From NCBI GenBank assembly GCA_944358755.1, contig CALVRY010000001.1:1-34079 (forward strand): 34,079 nt of DNA. The letters are read 5' to 3'. Positions 24,948 to 32,137 of the stretch are shown one piece after another. The notes below the pieces were generated by a model. The model was not told where the DNA came from. It was given only the letters and a program-made list of their open reading frames with translations, and did no database searches. The DNA comes from an uncultured Bacilli bacterium (GTDB lineage Bacteria; Bacillota_I; Bacilli_A; RFN20; CAG-826). Position numbers and translations under genes: made by a program. The number at the start of each line of letters is the position of its first letter. Positions within the stretch are counted from its first letter, which is position 1.

Positions 24948-26150
24948 TCACTCCTTTTCCTTAACGTTAGCTTTTATTTTTCCATCGCTAAACTTAACAT
25001 GAATATCTTCTCCGATTTTAATATCTTTAAAATTGAGGACTTTTCCATTAGCATCAGTAACTATTGTATAACCCTTTTCTAAGATATTGTTTGGATTAAG
25101 AAGGCTTAATTTCGTTTTTAAATTTGAAATTTTATAGTTATTTTCACTAATTATTTGATCGATTCTATGATTAATAGATATTTTAATATTTTTAATCTTA
25201 TTTTCTTTATTTGTGTAAATTTCACTAATATTTTGGAAATATTTTAAATTCTTAAAGTTTAAAATTTTATTTTCGATACGCATTAAATAGCTATTTATAA
25301 TTGAATCTAAATAATTTTTTTGTTGATAGATATCGTTTAGAACATCATCAATGTTTGGAACAGCAATTTCTGCAGCTCCAGTTGGTGTTGACGCGTACCT
25401 ATCAGCTACTAAATCGCATAAAGTTTTATTAATTTCATGCCCAACAGCACTAATAATAGGTGTTTTTAGATCATAAATTGTTCTGACAAGATTTTCATCG
25501 TCAAAAGCATTTAAATCTTCGCTTGCTCCTCCACCTCGACCAATAATTAATAAATCAAAGTTGCTTTCATCAGCTTTTTTAAGGTTTTTAATTAAATCAC
25601 TAGCTGCATTTTCTCCTTGTACGAGGGAAGGAAAAATAACAACTTCAACAAGAGGGAATCTTCTTTTTAAGTTAAATTCAAAATCAAGTGCTGCCGCACT
25701 ATTTTTACCAGTAATAACCGCAATTTTCATTGGATAAACTGGTAATTCTTTTTTATGTTCGCTATTAAAAAGTCCCTCTTGGAATAGTTTCTTTTTTAAT
25801 TGTTCTTTCTTTAAAAAAGATTCTCCTAAACCAAATTGGGATATTTTTTTACATATAATTTGATATGTGCCACTAGGTGGATAAGAAGAAATTGTACCTA
25901 AAACAAGGACTTCGTCGCCATTTTTTGGCTCAAATTCTAATGATAATGAGTCATATTTAAACATTACTGCACTTAAAGATGATTTTTCATCTTTAAGCGT
26001 AAAATAAATATGTCCTGATTTATTTCTACCTTTATAGTTTGAAATTTCGCCTTTTAGATAGATATTTTTTAAAGTAATGGTATTGTCAAATAATAATTTA
26101 ATATATTCATTTATTTGACTAATCGAGTAATAAACTGTTTCCTTTTCCAT
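24948..26150 (-). CDS. xseA: exodeoxyribonuclease VII large subunit
   Basis: Catalytic subunit of exonuclease VII, 400 residues. The N-terminal OB fold (IYLKGEISNYKGRNKSGHIYF, about 28-48) binds DNA. The catalytic domain has PMKIAVITGKNSAAALDF, LLIIGRGGGASEDLNAFDDE (about 204-223), SAVGHEINKTLCDLVAD and RYASTPTGAAE, then a coiled-coil segment (about 275-345) and the C-terminal GYTIVTD..GK. Its start overlaps the end of nusB by 32 bases, and its TGA is followed directly by xseB. Confidence 0.95.
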   Translation of the reverse strand: MEKETVYYSISQINEYIKLLFDNTITLKNIYLKGEISNYKGRNKSGHIYFTLKDEKSSLSAVMFKYDSLSLEFEPKNGDEVLVLGTISSYPPSGTYQIICKKISQFGLGESFLKKEQLKKKLFQEGLFNSEHKKELPVYPMKIAVITGKNSAAALDFEFNLKRRFPLVEVVIFPSLVQGENAASDLIKNLKKADESNFDLLIIGRGGGASEDLNAFDDENLVRTIYDLKTPIISAVGHEINKTLCDLVADRYASTPTGAAEIAVPNIDDVLNDIYQQKNYLDSIINSYLMRIENKILNFKNLKYFQNISEIYTNKENKIKNIKISINHRIDQIISENNYKISNLKTKLSLLNPNNILEKGYTIVTDANGKVLNFKDIKIGEDIHVKFSDGKIKANVKEKE

Positions 26151-26583
26151 TTAAACATTTATCCAATATAGCGTTTACAAATTTATAATCTTTTTCGCCA
26201 CCATCACCAAATTTTTTTGCAAATTTGACGGCATTATTAATAATTACAGCTTTATCTGTATCTAAATCATCAAGAAAATATTCAACAACTGAAGTTATTA
26301 AAATCGCTTGAATGGTTGTATTTAATCTAGTAAAAGTCCAATTTTTCAAAAATTGTGATACATAATCAACAACTTTTTGTTTATTTTTAAGCGATTTGAT
26401 TAAAACTTCTTTTAAATATAAATCACAATCTGCATAAGGCAGTTTACATGCATCCTCAACCGATTCTTCAAAATTAATTGGGATATTTGTTTGTTCCAAA
26501 ATTAAGAAAGAATACATAAGTTGAACGATGAGTTCTTGAACTTTACTTCTACTAACTTCGTTTAAAATCTCGTTTTCCATCAT
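26119..26583 (-). CDS. nusB: transcription antitermination protein NusB
   Basis: Helical RNA-binding factor that works with NusE (S10) at boxA in rRNA antitermination, 154 residues. The NusB fold is recognisable from RSKVQELIVQLMYSFLI at the start, and from FTRLNTTIQAILITSVVEYFLDD and KAVIINNAVKFAKKFGDGGEKDYKFVNAILDK, where ILR.A.YE and E.V.LAK.F...+S..FVNGILD are usual. Ser is replaced by Lys in the FV(N) block. It overlaps the asp23 stop (TAATG) and the xseA start. The asp23-nusB-xseA-xseB order is that of B. subtilis. Confidence 0.9.
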   Translation of the reverse strand: MMENEILNEVSRSKVQELIVQLMYSFLILEQTNIPINFEESVEDACKLPYADCDLYLKEVLIKSLKNKQKVVDYVSQFLKNWTFTRLNTTIQAILITSVVEYFLDDLDTDKAVIINNAVKFAKKFGDGGEKDYKFVNAILDKCLNGKGNSLLLD

Positions 26584-26900
26584 TAAGCGTTCTTTTCTAC
26601 AATTTTAATATGTGTTTCAAACGGCATTGAATCACAAATAAAATTCATGGTATTTGTTAAATTATCTTCAATTTGTTCTTTAATCGCTTCTTTATTGATA
26701 TTTTTCTTGATTGCAACATTAATTTTATAAACAACAGTATTATTTCTAACACTAATTGTAACTAAAGTCGCTGAATCTTTAACAAGAATTTCAGGAATGT
26801 TTTTTAAGCATCTTTCACCAATATGTTCAAAAACTTTGGTTGAGATACCTAACTTAACATTTGCTTTTCTAAAGTTATGTAAATAAACATATTTTGTCAT
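26583..26900 (-). CDS. Asp23/Gls24 family envelope stress protein (YqhY-like)
   Basis: Asp23-family protein. In B. subtilis the equivalent gene yqhY lies between accBC and nusB and is implicated in fatty-acid metabolism or envelope stress. The visible pattern is ISTKVFEHIGERCLKNIPEI, then VTISVRNNTVVYKINVAIKKNINKE and I.D.L.NTM..ICDSMPFETHIKIVE (read as separate blocks). A GTG start at 26915 is possible. The ATG at 26900 (105 residues) is preferred because GGTGG lies eight bases upstream. It lacks the usual N-terminal segment, and accB/accC are not adjacent. Confidence 0.8.
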   Translation of the reverse strand: MTKYVYLHNFRKANVKLGISTKVFEHIGERCLKNIPEILVKDSATLVTISVRNNTVVYKINVAIKKNINKEAIKEQIEDNLTNTMNFICDSMPFETHIKIVEKNA

Positions 26901-26920
26901 ATCTATCACCACCACCTTAA

Positions 26921-28906
26921 TTAAATCATTTTTTCGACTTCAAGTGCAATTTTATCTGCTGTAAAGCCAAATTCTTTAATTACATCTTTTGCATTAGCAC
27001 TTAAACCAAATTCATCAATTCCAAAAACGTGTTTAGCATATTTATGAAGACCATAAGGTATGCTCATTTCGATAAATGCTCTCTTTTCATATCTATTTCC
27101 AAGAACACTAAATTGATAATTTAATGGTTGAGCATCGAATAATTCAACGCAAGGCATTGAAACAACTCTAATGCTATATCCTTTATCTTCAAGTATTTTT
27201 TTAACTCCAAGAGCCAAGCTAACTTCACTTCCGCTAGCAATCAAAGTGAAATTGAGATTTGGTTTGCTTTCTTTAGAGACAATATATCCACCTTTATTTG
27301 CTGCTTCAACATTACTATTATCAAGTAAAGGTAAATCTTGACGAGAAAGTATAATTGCTGAAGGTGTTTCAAGTGAATTAAATGCAGATTTATAAGCTGC
27401 AAATACTTCTCTAGCATCTGCAGGTCTAAAAACATTTAAGTTTGGTATAGAACGAAGCATTGCGAGTTGTTCAATAGGTTGATGAGTTGGTCCGTCTTCT
27501 CCAACCGCGATTGAATCGTGGCTAAATAGATAAATATTTGGTAATTTTTCTAAAGCAGACATCCTAATTGCAGCTTTGCAATAGTCAGCAAAAACCATAA
27601 ATGAGCCAACATATGGTCTTAAACCACCATGTAATAAAATTCCATTAGCTGCACTAGACATGAAGAATTCTCTAATTCCCCAATTAATGTTTTTGCCATT
27701 TCTATTTTTAGGTGTCCAGTCAGATTCACCTTTTAATGTGGTTTTAACACTTCCTGCAACATCGGCTGATCCACCAAATGTATTAGGCAAGACTTTTGCA
27801 AATAAATTTAAGATCTCACCAGATGTATTTCTAGTTGAATTCTTTTTAAGAATTGATTCAGGGAGAGGCAAATTGTTTACATATAATGAAACATTATTTG
27901 TGCTTAAAGACATAATTTCTTTAAATAAAGATGGTTTTGTCTTTTGAAGTTTAGCCATATTACTTTGATAATTTGAATAAGCTTCTTCGCCACGAGCAAT
28001 AAATGTTTCTTTGAAATTGTCGTAAACTTTTGTAGGAATTTCAAAATCAGGGAAATCATATCCGTAGGATAATTTAGCTTTTCTTCCATCTTCAACGCCA
28101 AGTGGAGCACCATGAACTTTTGAAGTTCCTTGATTTTTCGACCCTAAACCTATAATTGTTTTAAAAATAACAACTGTAGGCGCTTTTTTATTTTTTCTAG
28201 CTAGATTGATAGCTTTTCTAACTTTTTTATAGGAATTACCTTTTGTGCAATAAACAACGTTCCAATGACAAGCTAAGAAACGATTAATGACATCTTCATC
28301 ACTTGATTGAGCTAATGGACCATCAAGAGTTACATCATTTTTATCATAAAGAAGGATTAATTTATTTAATTTATGTAAACCTGCGAAAGAAATTGCTTCT
28401 TGAGAAATGCCTTCTTCTAAGCAACCGTCGCCACAAAGACAATATGTATAGTGATTGTAAACATTTTTTCCATACATTGCTTGAAGTTTGGTTTCAGCCA
28501 TTGCCATACCAACTGCTTGAGCAATTCCTTGTCCAAGAGGCCCACTTCCAGCATCAATTCCGTCAGTTAAACCATATTCTGGATGGCCTGGAGTAATTGA
28601 ATGAAGTTGTCTAAAATTCTTTAAATCATCAAGTGTGATATTATATCCAGCTAAATGAAGAATTGTGTAATAAAGCATACTTCCATGCCCACAACTCATT
28701 ACAAATCTATCTCGATTAATCCATTTTGATTGATATGGGTTAGCAACAAGGAAATCTTTAAAGAGTGAATATACGATTGGTGCGGCACTTATACACATTC
28801 CTGGATGTCCGCTTTTTGCTTTATTGATGCCGTCAATACAGGTTGCACGAATTGCAGCGATTGATAATTCATCAATATTTTTGAAATTATTTAGTTTTTT
28901 AGCCAT
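26921..28906 (-). CDS. tkt: transketolase
   Basis: Thiamine-diphosphate enzyme of the non-oxidative pentose phosphate pathway. The 661 residues match the family. ThDP-binding and catalytic features are visible: GHPGMCISAAPIVYSL, SCGHGSMLYY, GPLGQGIAQAVGMA, CGDGCLEEGISQEA with the Mg-binding GDG...N-like motif, KTIIGLGSKNQG, then the pyrimidine domain with GIREFFMSSAANG and SHDSIAVGEDGPTHQPIE. The start overlaps the end of aspS by eight bases. Confidence 0.96.
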   Translation of the reverse strand: MAKKLNNFKNIDELSIAAIRATCIDGINKAKSGHPGMCISAAPIVYSLFKDFLVANPYQSKWINRDRFVMSCGHGSMLYYTILHLAGYNITLDDLKNFRQLHSITPGHPEYGLTDGIDAGSGPLGQGIAQAVGMAMAETKLQAMYGKNVYNHYTYCLCGDGCLEEGISQEAISFAGLHKLNKLILLYDKNDVTLDGPLAQSSDEDVINRFLACHWNVVYCTKGNSYKKVRKAINLARKNKKAPTVVIFKTIIGLGSKNQGTSKVHGAPLGVEDGRKAKLSYGYDFPDFEIPTKVYDNFKETFIARGEEAYSNYQSNMAKLQKTKPSLFKEIMSLSTNNVSLYVNNLPLPESILKKNSTRNTSGEILNLFAKVLPNTFGGSADVAGSVKTTLKGESDWTPKNRNGKNINWGIREFFMSSAANGILLHGGLRPYVGSFMVFADYCKAAIRMSALEKLPNIYLFSHDSIAVGEDGPTHQPIEQLAMLRSIPNLNVFRPADAREVFAAYKSAFNSLETPSAIILSRQDLPLLDNSNVEAANKGGYIVSKESKPNLNFTLIASGSEVSLALGVKKILEDKGYSIRVVSMPCVELFDAQPLNYQFSVLGNRYEKRAFIEMSIPYGLHKYAKHVFGIDEFGLSANAKDVIKEFGFTADKIALEVEKMI

Positions 28907-30665
28907 TATCCTTCTCCTTTATAACTTCAATTCCTAATTTATCTAATTGCTCTTTATCAACTTCATAAGGAGCATTGGAAACTGGATCAACTGCAGCTAA
29001 ATTTTTAGGGAAGGCAATAACATCACGAATATTATCTGTTCCACTCAAAATCATCGCTAGTCTATCTAAACCACAAGCAAATCCACCATGTGGAGGTGTG
29101 CCATATTTTAATGATTCAACGAAGAAACCAAATTTTTTATTGATATCTTCTTGAGTAAATCCAAGGACTTTAAATATCATTTCTTGAACTTTTTGGTCGT
29201 AAATTCTTAAAGAACCACCGCCAGCTTCATATCCATTAATGACAATATCATAAGCATAGCTATAAACGTTATATGGTTCGGTGAACAATTTATCTATATC
29301 TTCATCACATGGTCTTGTGAATGGATGGTGACAAGGTGTAATTTCGCCTGTTTCTTCGCTCTTTTCGAATAAAGGGAAATGTACAACCCAGAGCAAATCA
29401 TAAGTATTTGGTTTAATTAAACCTAATTCTTTAGCAAGTGTACTACGGACAGCACCTAAGCCGAAGTTAATATCTCTTAAAATATTACCGGTTGCAATAA
29501 TAAGTGCGTCGCCTTCATTAACTTCCATTGCTTTTTTTAGTTCTTCTTGAAGTTCAGGAGAAATAAATTTAGCAATACTTCCTTCAAATGCACCATTTTC
29601 ATATTTAAGGTATGCAAATTGTTTCATATTAAATTTTGGTGCAATTAAGTTGATAGTATCTTGTCTCTTTCTGCTTAAATCTTTAGCAAAATTTTCTACC
29701 TTGATCGCCTTAATATATTTGTTATCTTGATATAATTTGAATTCAGATCTACTAAGAATGTACTTAATATCTACTAGAAACATACTAAAACGTGTGTCTG
29801 GCTTATCAGAACCATATTTATTTACTGCTTCAAGATAATCCATTCTTCTTAAAGGTAATTTAACATCAAAATCGATAACATCTTTGAAAATTTTAGCGAT
29901 AAGTCCTTCTCCTAAAGATAAAATTTCATCTTGATTTAAAAAGCTTGTCTCAACATCGATTTGTGTAAAATCAGGTTGTCTATCTGCTCTTAAATCTTCA
30001 TCTCTGAAACATCTAGCGATTTGATAATATCTTTCAAATCCTGCAACCATAAGCATCTGTTTATAAAGTTGAGGAGATTGAGGTAATGCATAAAAAGAAC
30101 CTTTATGCACTCTACTTGGTACTAAATAATCTCTCGCGCCTTCTGGAGTTGATGGAGAAAGATAAGGTGTTTCAATTTCAATAAAATCATGCGAATCAAG
30201 ATATTCATGAGTAGCTTTAACGATTTTTGCTCTAATTTTAAAGCGGCGTTGCATACAGTTTCTTCTTAAATCAAGATATCTATATTTAAGACGAATATCT
30301 TCATTAGCATCAGTTACTTCTTGAGTTGAAATTGGAGGTTGCATTGCAGTATTAATTACTTTAATTTCACTTGCTAAAACCTCAACTTCTCCAGTTGCTA
30401 AATTTTTATTTGAAACATCTTTTTTACTAACAATCCCTTTAACTTGAAGAACATATTCGTTTCTAATATCAGGAAGCTTGATTTCATCAGTTTTTACGCA
30501 AATTTGAACATAACCTTCTCTATCTCTTAAATCGATAAAAAGAAGACTTCCTAAATTACGCTTTTTAGAAACCCAACCTAATAAAGAAACTTCTCTACCT
30601 ACATCTTTAAGACGTAAAGTTCCACAATAATCAGTTCTAACGAACTTTTCTTCAACGTTTTCCAT
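28899..30665 (-). CDS. aspS: aspartyl-tRNA synthetase
   Basis: Class IIb aaRS that charges tRNA-Asp. It has an N-terminal OB fold (GWVSKKRNLGSLLFIDLRD), motif 1, motif 2 (CFRDEDLRADRQPDFTQID), the bacterial GAD insertion (about 290-410) and motif 3 (GGFACGLDRLAMIL). A longer frame opens at TTG 30704; the ATG at 30665 is chosen because GGGGT lies nine bases upstream and it gives a normal N-terminus (588 residues). ATGs at 30674 and 30686 (TAATG with hisS) remain possible. TACTA repeat array 6 lies inside the coding sequence, within the segment SMFLVDIKYILSRSEF. Confidence 0.94.
   Translation of the reverse strand: MENVEEKFVRTDYCGTLRLKDVGREVSLLGWVSKKRNLGSLLFIDLRDREGYVQICVKTDEIKLPDIRNEYVLQVKGIVSKKDVSNKNLATGEVEVLASEIKVINTAMQPPISTQEVTDANEDIRLKYRYLDLRRNCMQRRFKIRAKIVKATHEYLDSHDFIEIETPYLSPSTPEGARDYLVPSRVHKGSFYALPQSPQLYKQMLMVAGFERYYQIARCFRDEDLRADRQPDFTQIDVETSFLNQDEILSLGEGLIAKIFKDVIDFDVKLPLRRMDYLEAVNKYGSDKPDTRFSMFLVDIKYILSRSEFKLYQDNKYIKAIKVENFAKDLSRKRQDTINLIAPKFNMKQFAYLKYENGAFEGSIAKFISPELQEELKKAMEVNEGDALIIATGNILRDINFGLGAVRSTLAKELGLIKPNTYDLLWVVHFPLFEKSEETGEITPCHHPFTRPCDEDIDKLFTEPYNVYSYAYDIVINGYEAGGGSLRIYDQKVQEMIFKVLGFTQEDINKKFGFFVESLKYGTPPHGGFACGLDRLAMILSGTDNIRDVIAFPKNLAAVDPVSNAPYEVDKEQLDKLGIEVIKEKDNG
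29750..29787 (+). repeat. TACTA 11-bp phased array 6 (4 units) inside aspS
   Basis: TACTA, TACTT, TACTA and TACTA begin at 29750, 29761, 29772 and 29783, exactly 11 bp apart, on the strand opposite to the aspS coding strand. The coded peptide still aligns with the usual AspRS segment (FGMELVDLSDIV), so the repeat is built within a working frame. Confidence 0.7.
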
Positions 30666-30685
30666 ATATTTCATACCCCATTTCA

Positions 30686-32074
30686 TTAAGCTTTTTTGCA
30701 GCAACCATCATGATGATGACAGCAATGACCTTCTTCATGATCATGTTTGCATTCACAATCATCGCCTTCACAACATTCACATTCGTGGTGGTGATGTTCG
30801 CTCTCGCTATTAAAATATTTCCCTAAAAAATCATCTAAATCATCTAATTTGACACTAACTTGCTCTTTAGTATCTAATTTTTTAACAGTTACTGTTTCAT
30901 TAAGAATTTCATCATCTCCAATAATAAAGGCTAATTTTGAATTTCTTCTCTCGGCCTTTTTAAACATTTGACCCATTCCTTTTTGTTCGTAACAAACTTC
31001 ACAAGAATAGAATGCTTTTCTTAGTTGGAAAGCAAGTCCTACTGCAAAATCTCTTGCTTTATCACCCATTGGCATAATAAAGATGTCAGTTGTATTATCT
31101 AAATTAGGGAAAAGATTGTCATCTTCCATAACTTTTGCAAGTCTTTCAATACCAAATGCAAATCCAACACCTTCTAAATCAGGTCCACCAATTTCTTTAA
31201 TAAGATTTCCATAGTGGCCACCAGCGCCAATTGCGCCATAATTATTTCCGTTTTGTGAAGTATAATGGAATTCGAATACAACTCCAGTGTAATAATCAAG
31301 GCCTCTAACTAATTCTTGATCAACTTCAAACGGAATTTCTAATTTCGTTAAGTATTCTTTAACTTTTTCAAATCTTTCTTTAGCAGCATCAGTTAAATAA
31401 TCTTGAATTTTAGGAGCTCCATCAATAATTGGCCTATCAGCCGGATCTTTACAATCAAGAATACGAAGAATGTTTAATTTATAACGTTCTTGGCAATCAG
31501 AACACATATTTTCGATATGTTTTCCAAAATATTCTTTTAAAGCAGTTTTATAATTTTCTCTACTTTGTTCATCACCAAGTGTGTTAATTAAAAGTTTAAC
31601 TTTACCAAAATTAAGATATTTAAGCATTGTATATCCAAGAGCAATAACTTCAACATCTCGTTCAACAGTTGTTACACCTGTACATTCGATACCAAATTGA
31701 TTAAATTGTCTATATCTTCCTTGTTGTGGTCTTTCATAACGGAAGTTTGGTCCACAATAAAAAGCTTTAACAGGATAATCTTGAATAGCAAAAAGTTTTG
31801 CATTAACCATGCTTCTAATAATTCCTGCTGTCATTTCAGGTCTTAAAGTTATATTTCTTCCACCTTTATCTTCAAAAGTATACATTTCTTTTCTAACAAT
31901 ATCGCTACTATCGCCAACCGAACGTGTGAACAAATCACTGCTTTCAATTACAGGAGTTCTGAATTCTTGATAACCATAAATAACAGCGATATTTGTCATA
32001 ACTTCTTCGATATAAGAGTACTTCTTTGCTTCTTCTTTTATGACATCGTGTGTTCCTTTTACAACATTAAACAT
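30686..32074 (-). CDS. hisS: histidyl-tRNA synthetase with a His/Cys-rich C-terminal tail
   Basis: Class II aaRS that charges tRNA-His. Visible are the N-terminal KGTHDV, TPVIE, RPEMTAGIIRSM (motif 1 area), FRYERPQQGRYRQFNQFGIE (motif 2), LVRGLDYYTGVVFEF (HisA) and GVGFAFGIERL (motif 3). The anticodon-binding domain ends near residue 422. A further 36 residues (427-462, bases 30689-30796) contain 10 His and 9 Cys, including HHHH, ECECC, CEC, HCCHHH and GCC, not part of known HisRS. This looks like a metal-binding tail. GAGG lies eight bases before the ATG. The stop overlaps an ATG in the aspS leader. Confidence 0.95.
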   Translation of the reverse strand: MFNVVKGTHDVIKEEAKKYSYIEEVMTNIAVIYGYQEFRTPVIESSDLFTRSVGDSSDIVRKEMYTFEDKGGRNITLRPEMTAGIIRSMVNAKLFAIQDYPVKAFYCGPNFRYERPQQGRYRQFNQFGIECTGVTTVERDVEVIALGYTMLKYLNFGKVKLLINTLGDEQSRENYKTALKEYFGKHIENMCSDCQERYKLNILRILDCKDPADRPIIDGAPKIQDYLTDAAKERFEKVKEYLTKLEIPFEVDQELVRGLDYYTGVVFEFHYTSQNGNNYGAIGAGGHYGNLIKEIGGPDLEGVGFAFGIERLAKVMEDDNLFPNLDNTTDIFIMPMGDKARDFAVGLAFQLRKAFYSCEVCYEQKGMGQMFKKAERRNSKLAFIIGDDEILNETVTVKKLDTKEQVSVKLDDLDDFLGKYFNSESEHHHHECECCEGDDCECKHDHEEGHCCHHHDGCCKKA

Positions 32075-32137
32075 ATTAAAAACCTCAATTCCTAATAATT
32101 ATAAATAATTATTAACCCTTCTATCAAGTTAATAGCA

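Noticed and set aside
24943..24951. GTG start of xseB overlapping the xseA stop
   Set aside because: The Shine-Dalgarno sequence AAGGAG overlaps the GTG itself and is well placed for the ATG at 24942.
27241..28596. Several frames of 60-97 codons within tkt
   Set aside because: They are shadows of transketolase on the same or opposite strand with no family pattern or ribosome-binding site.
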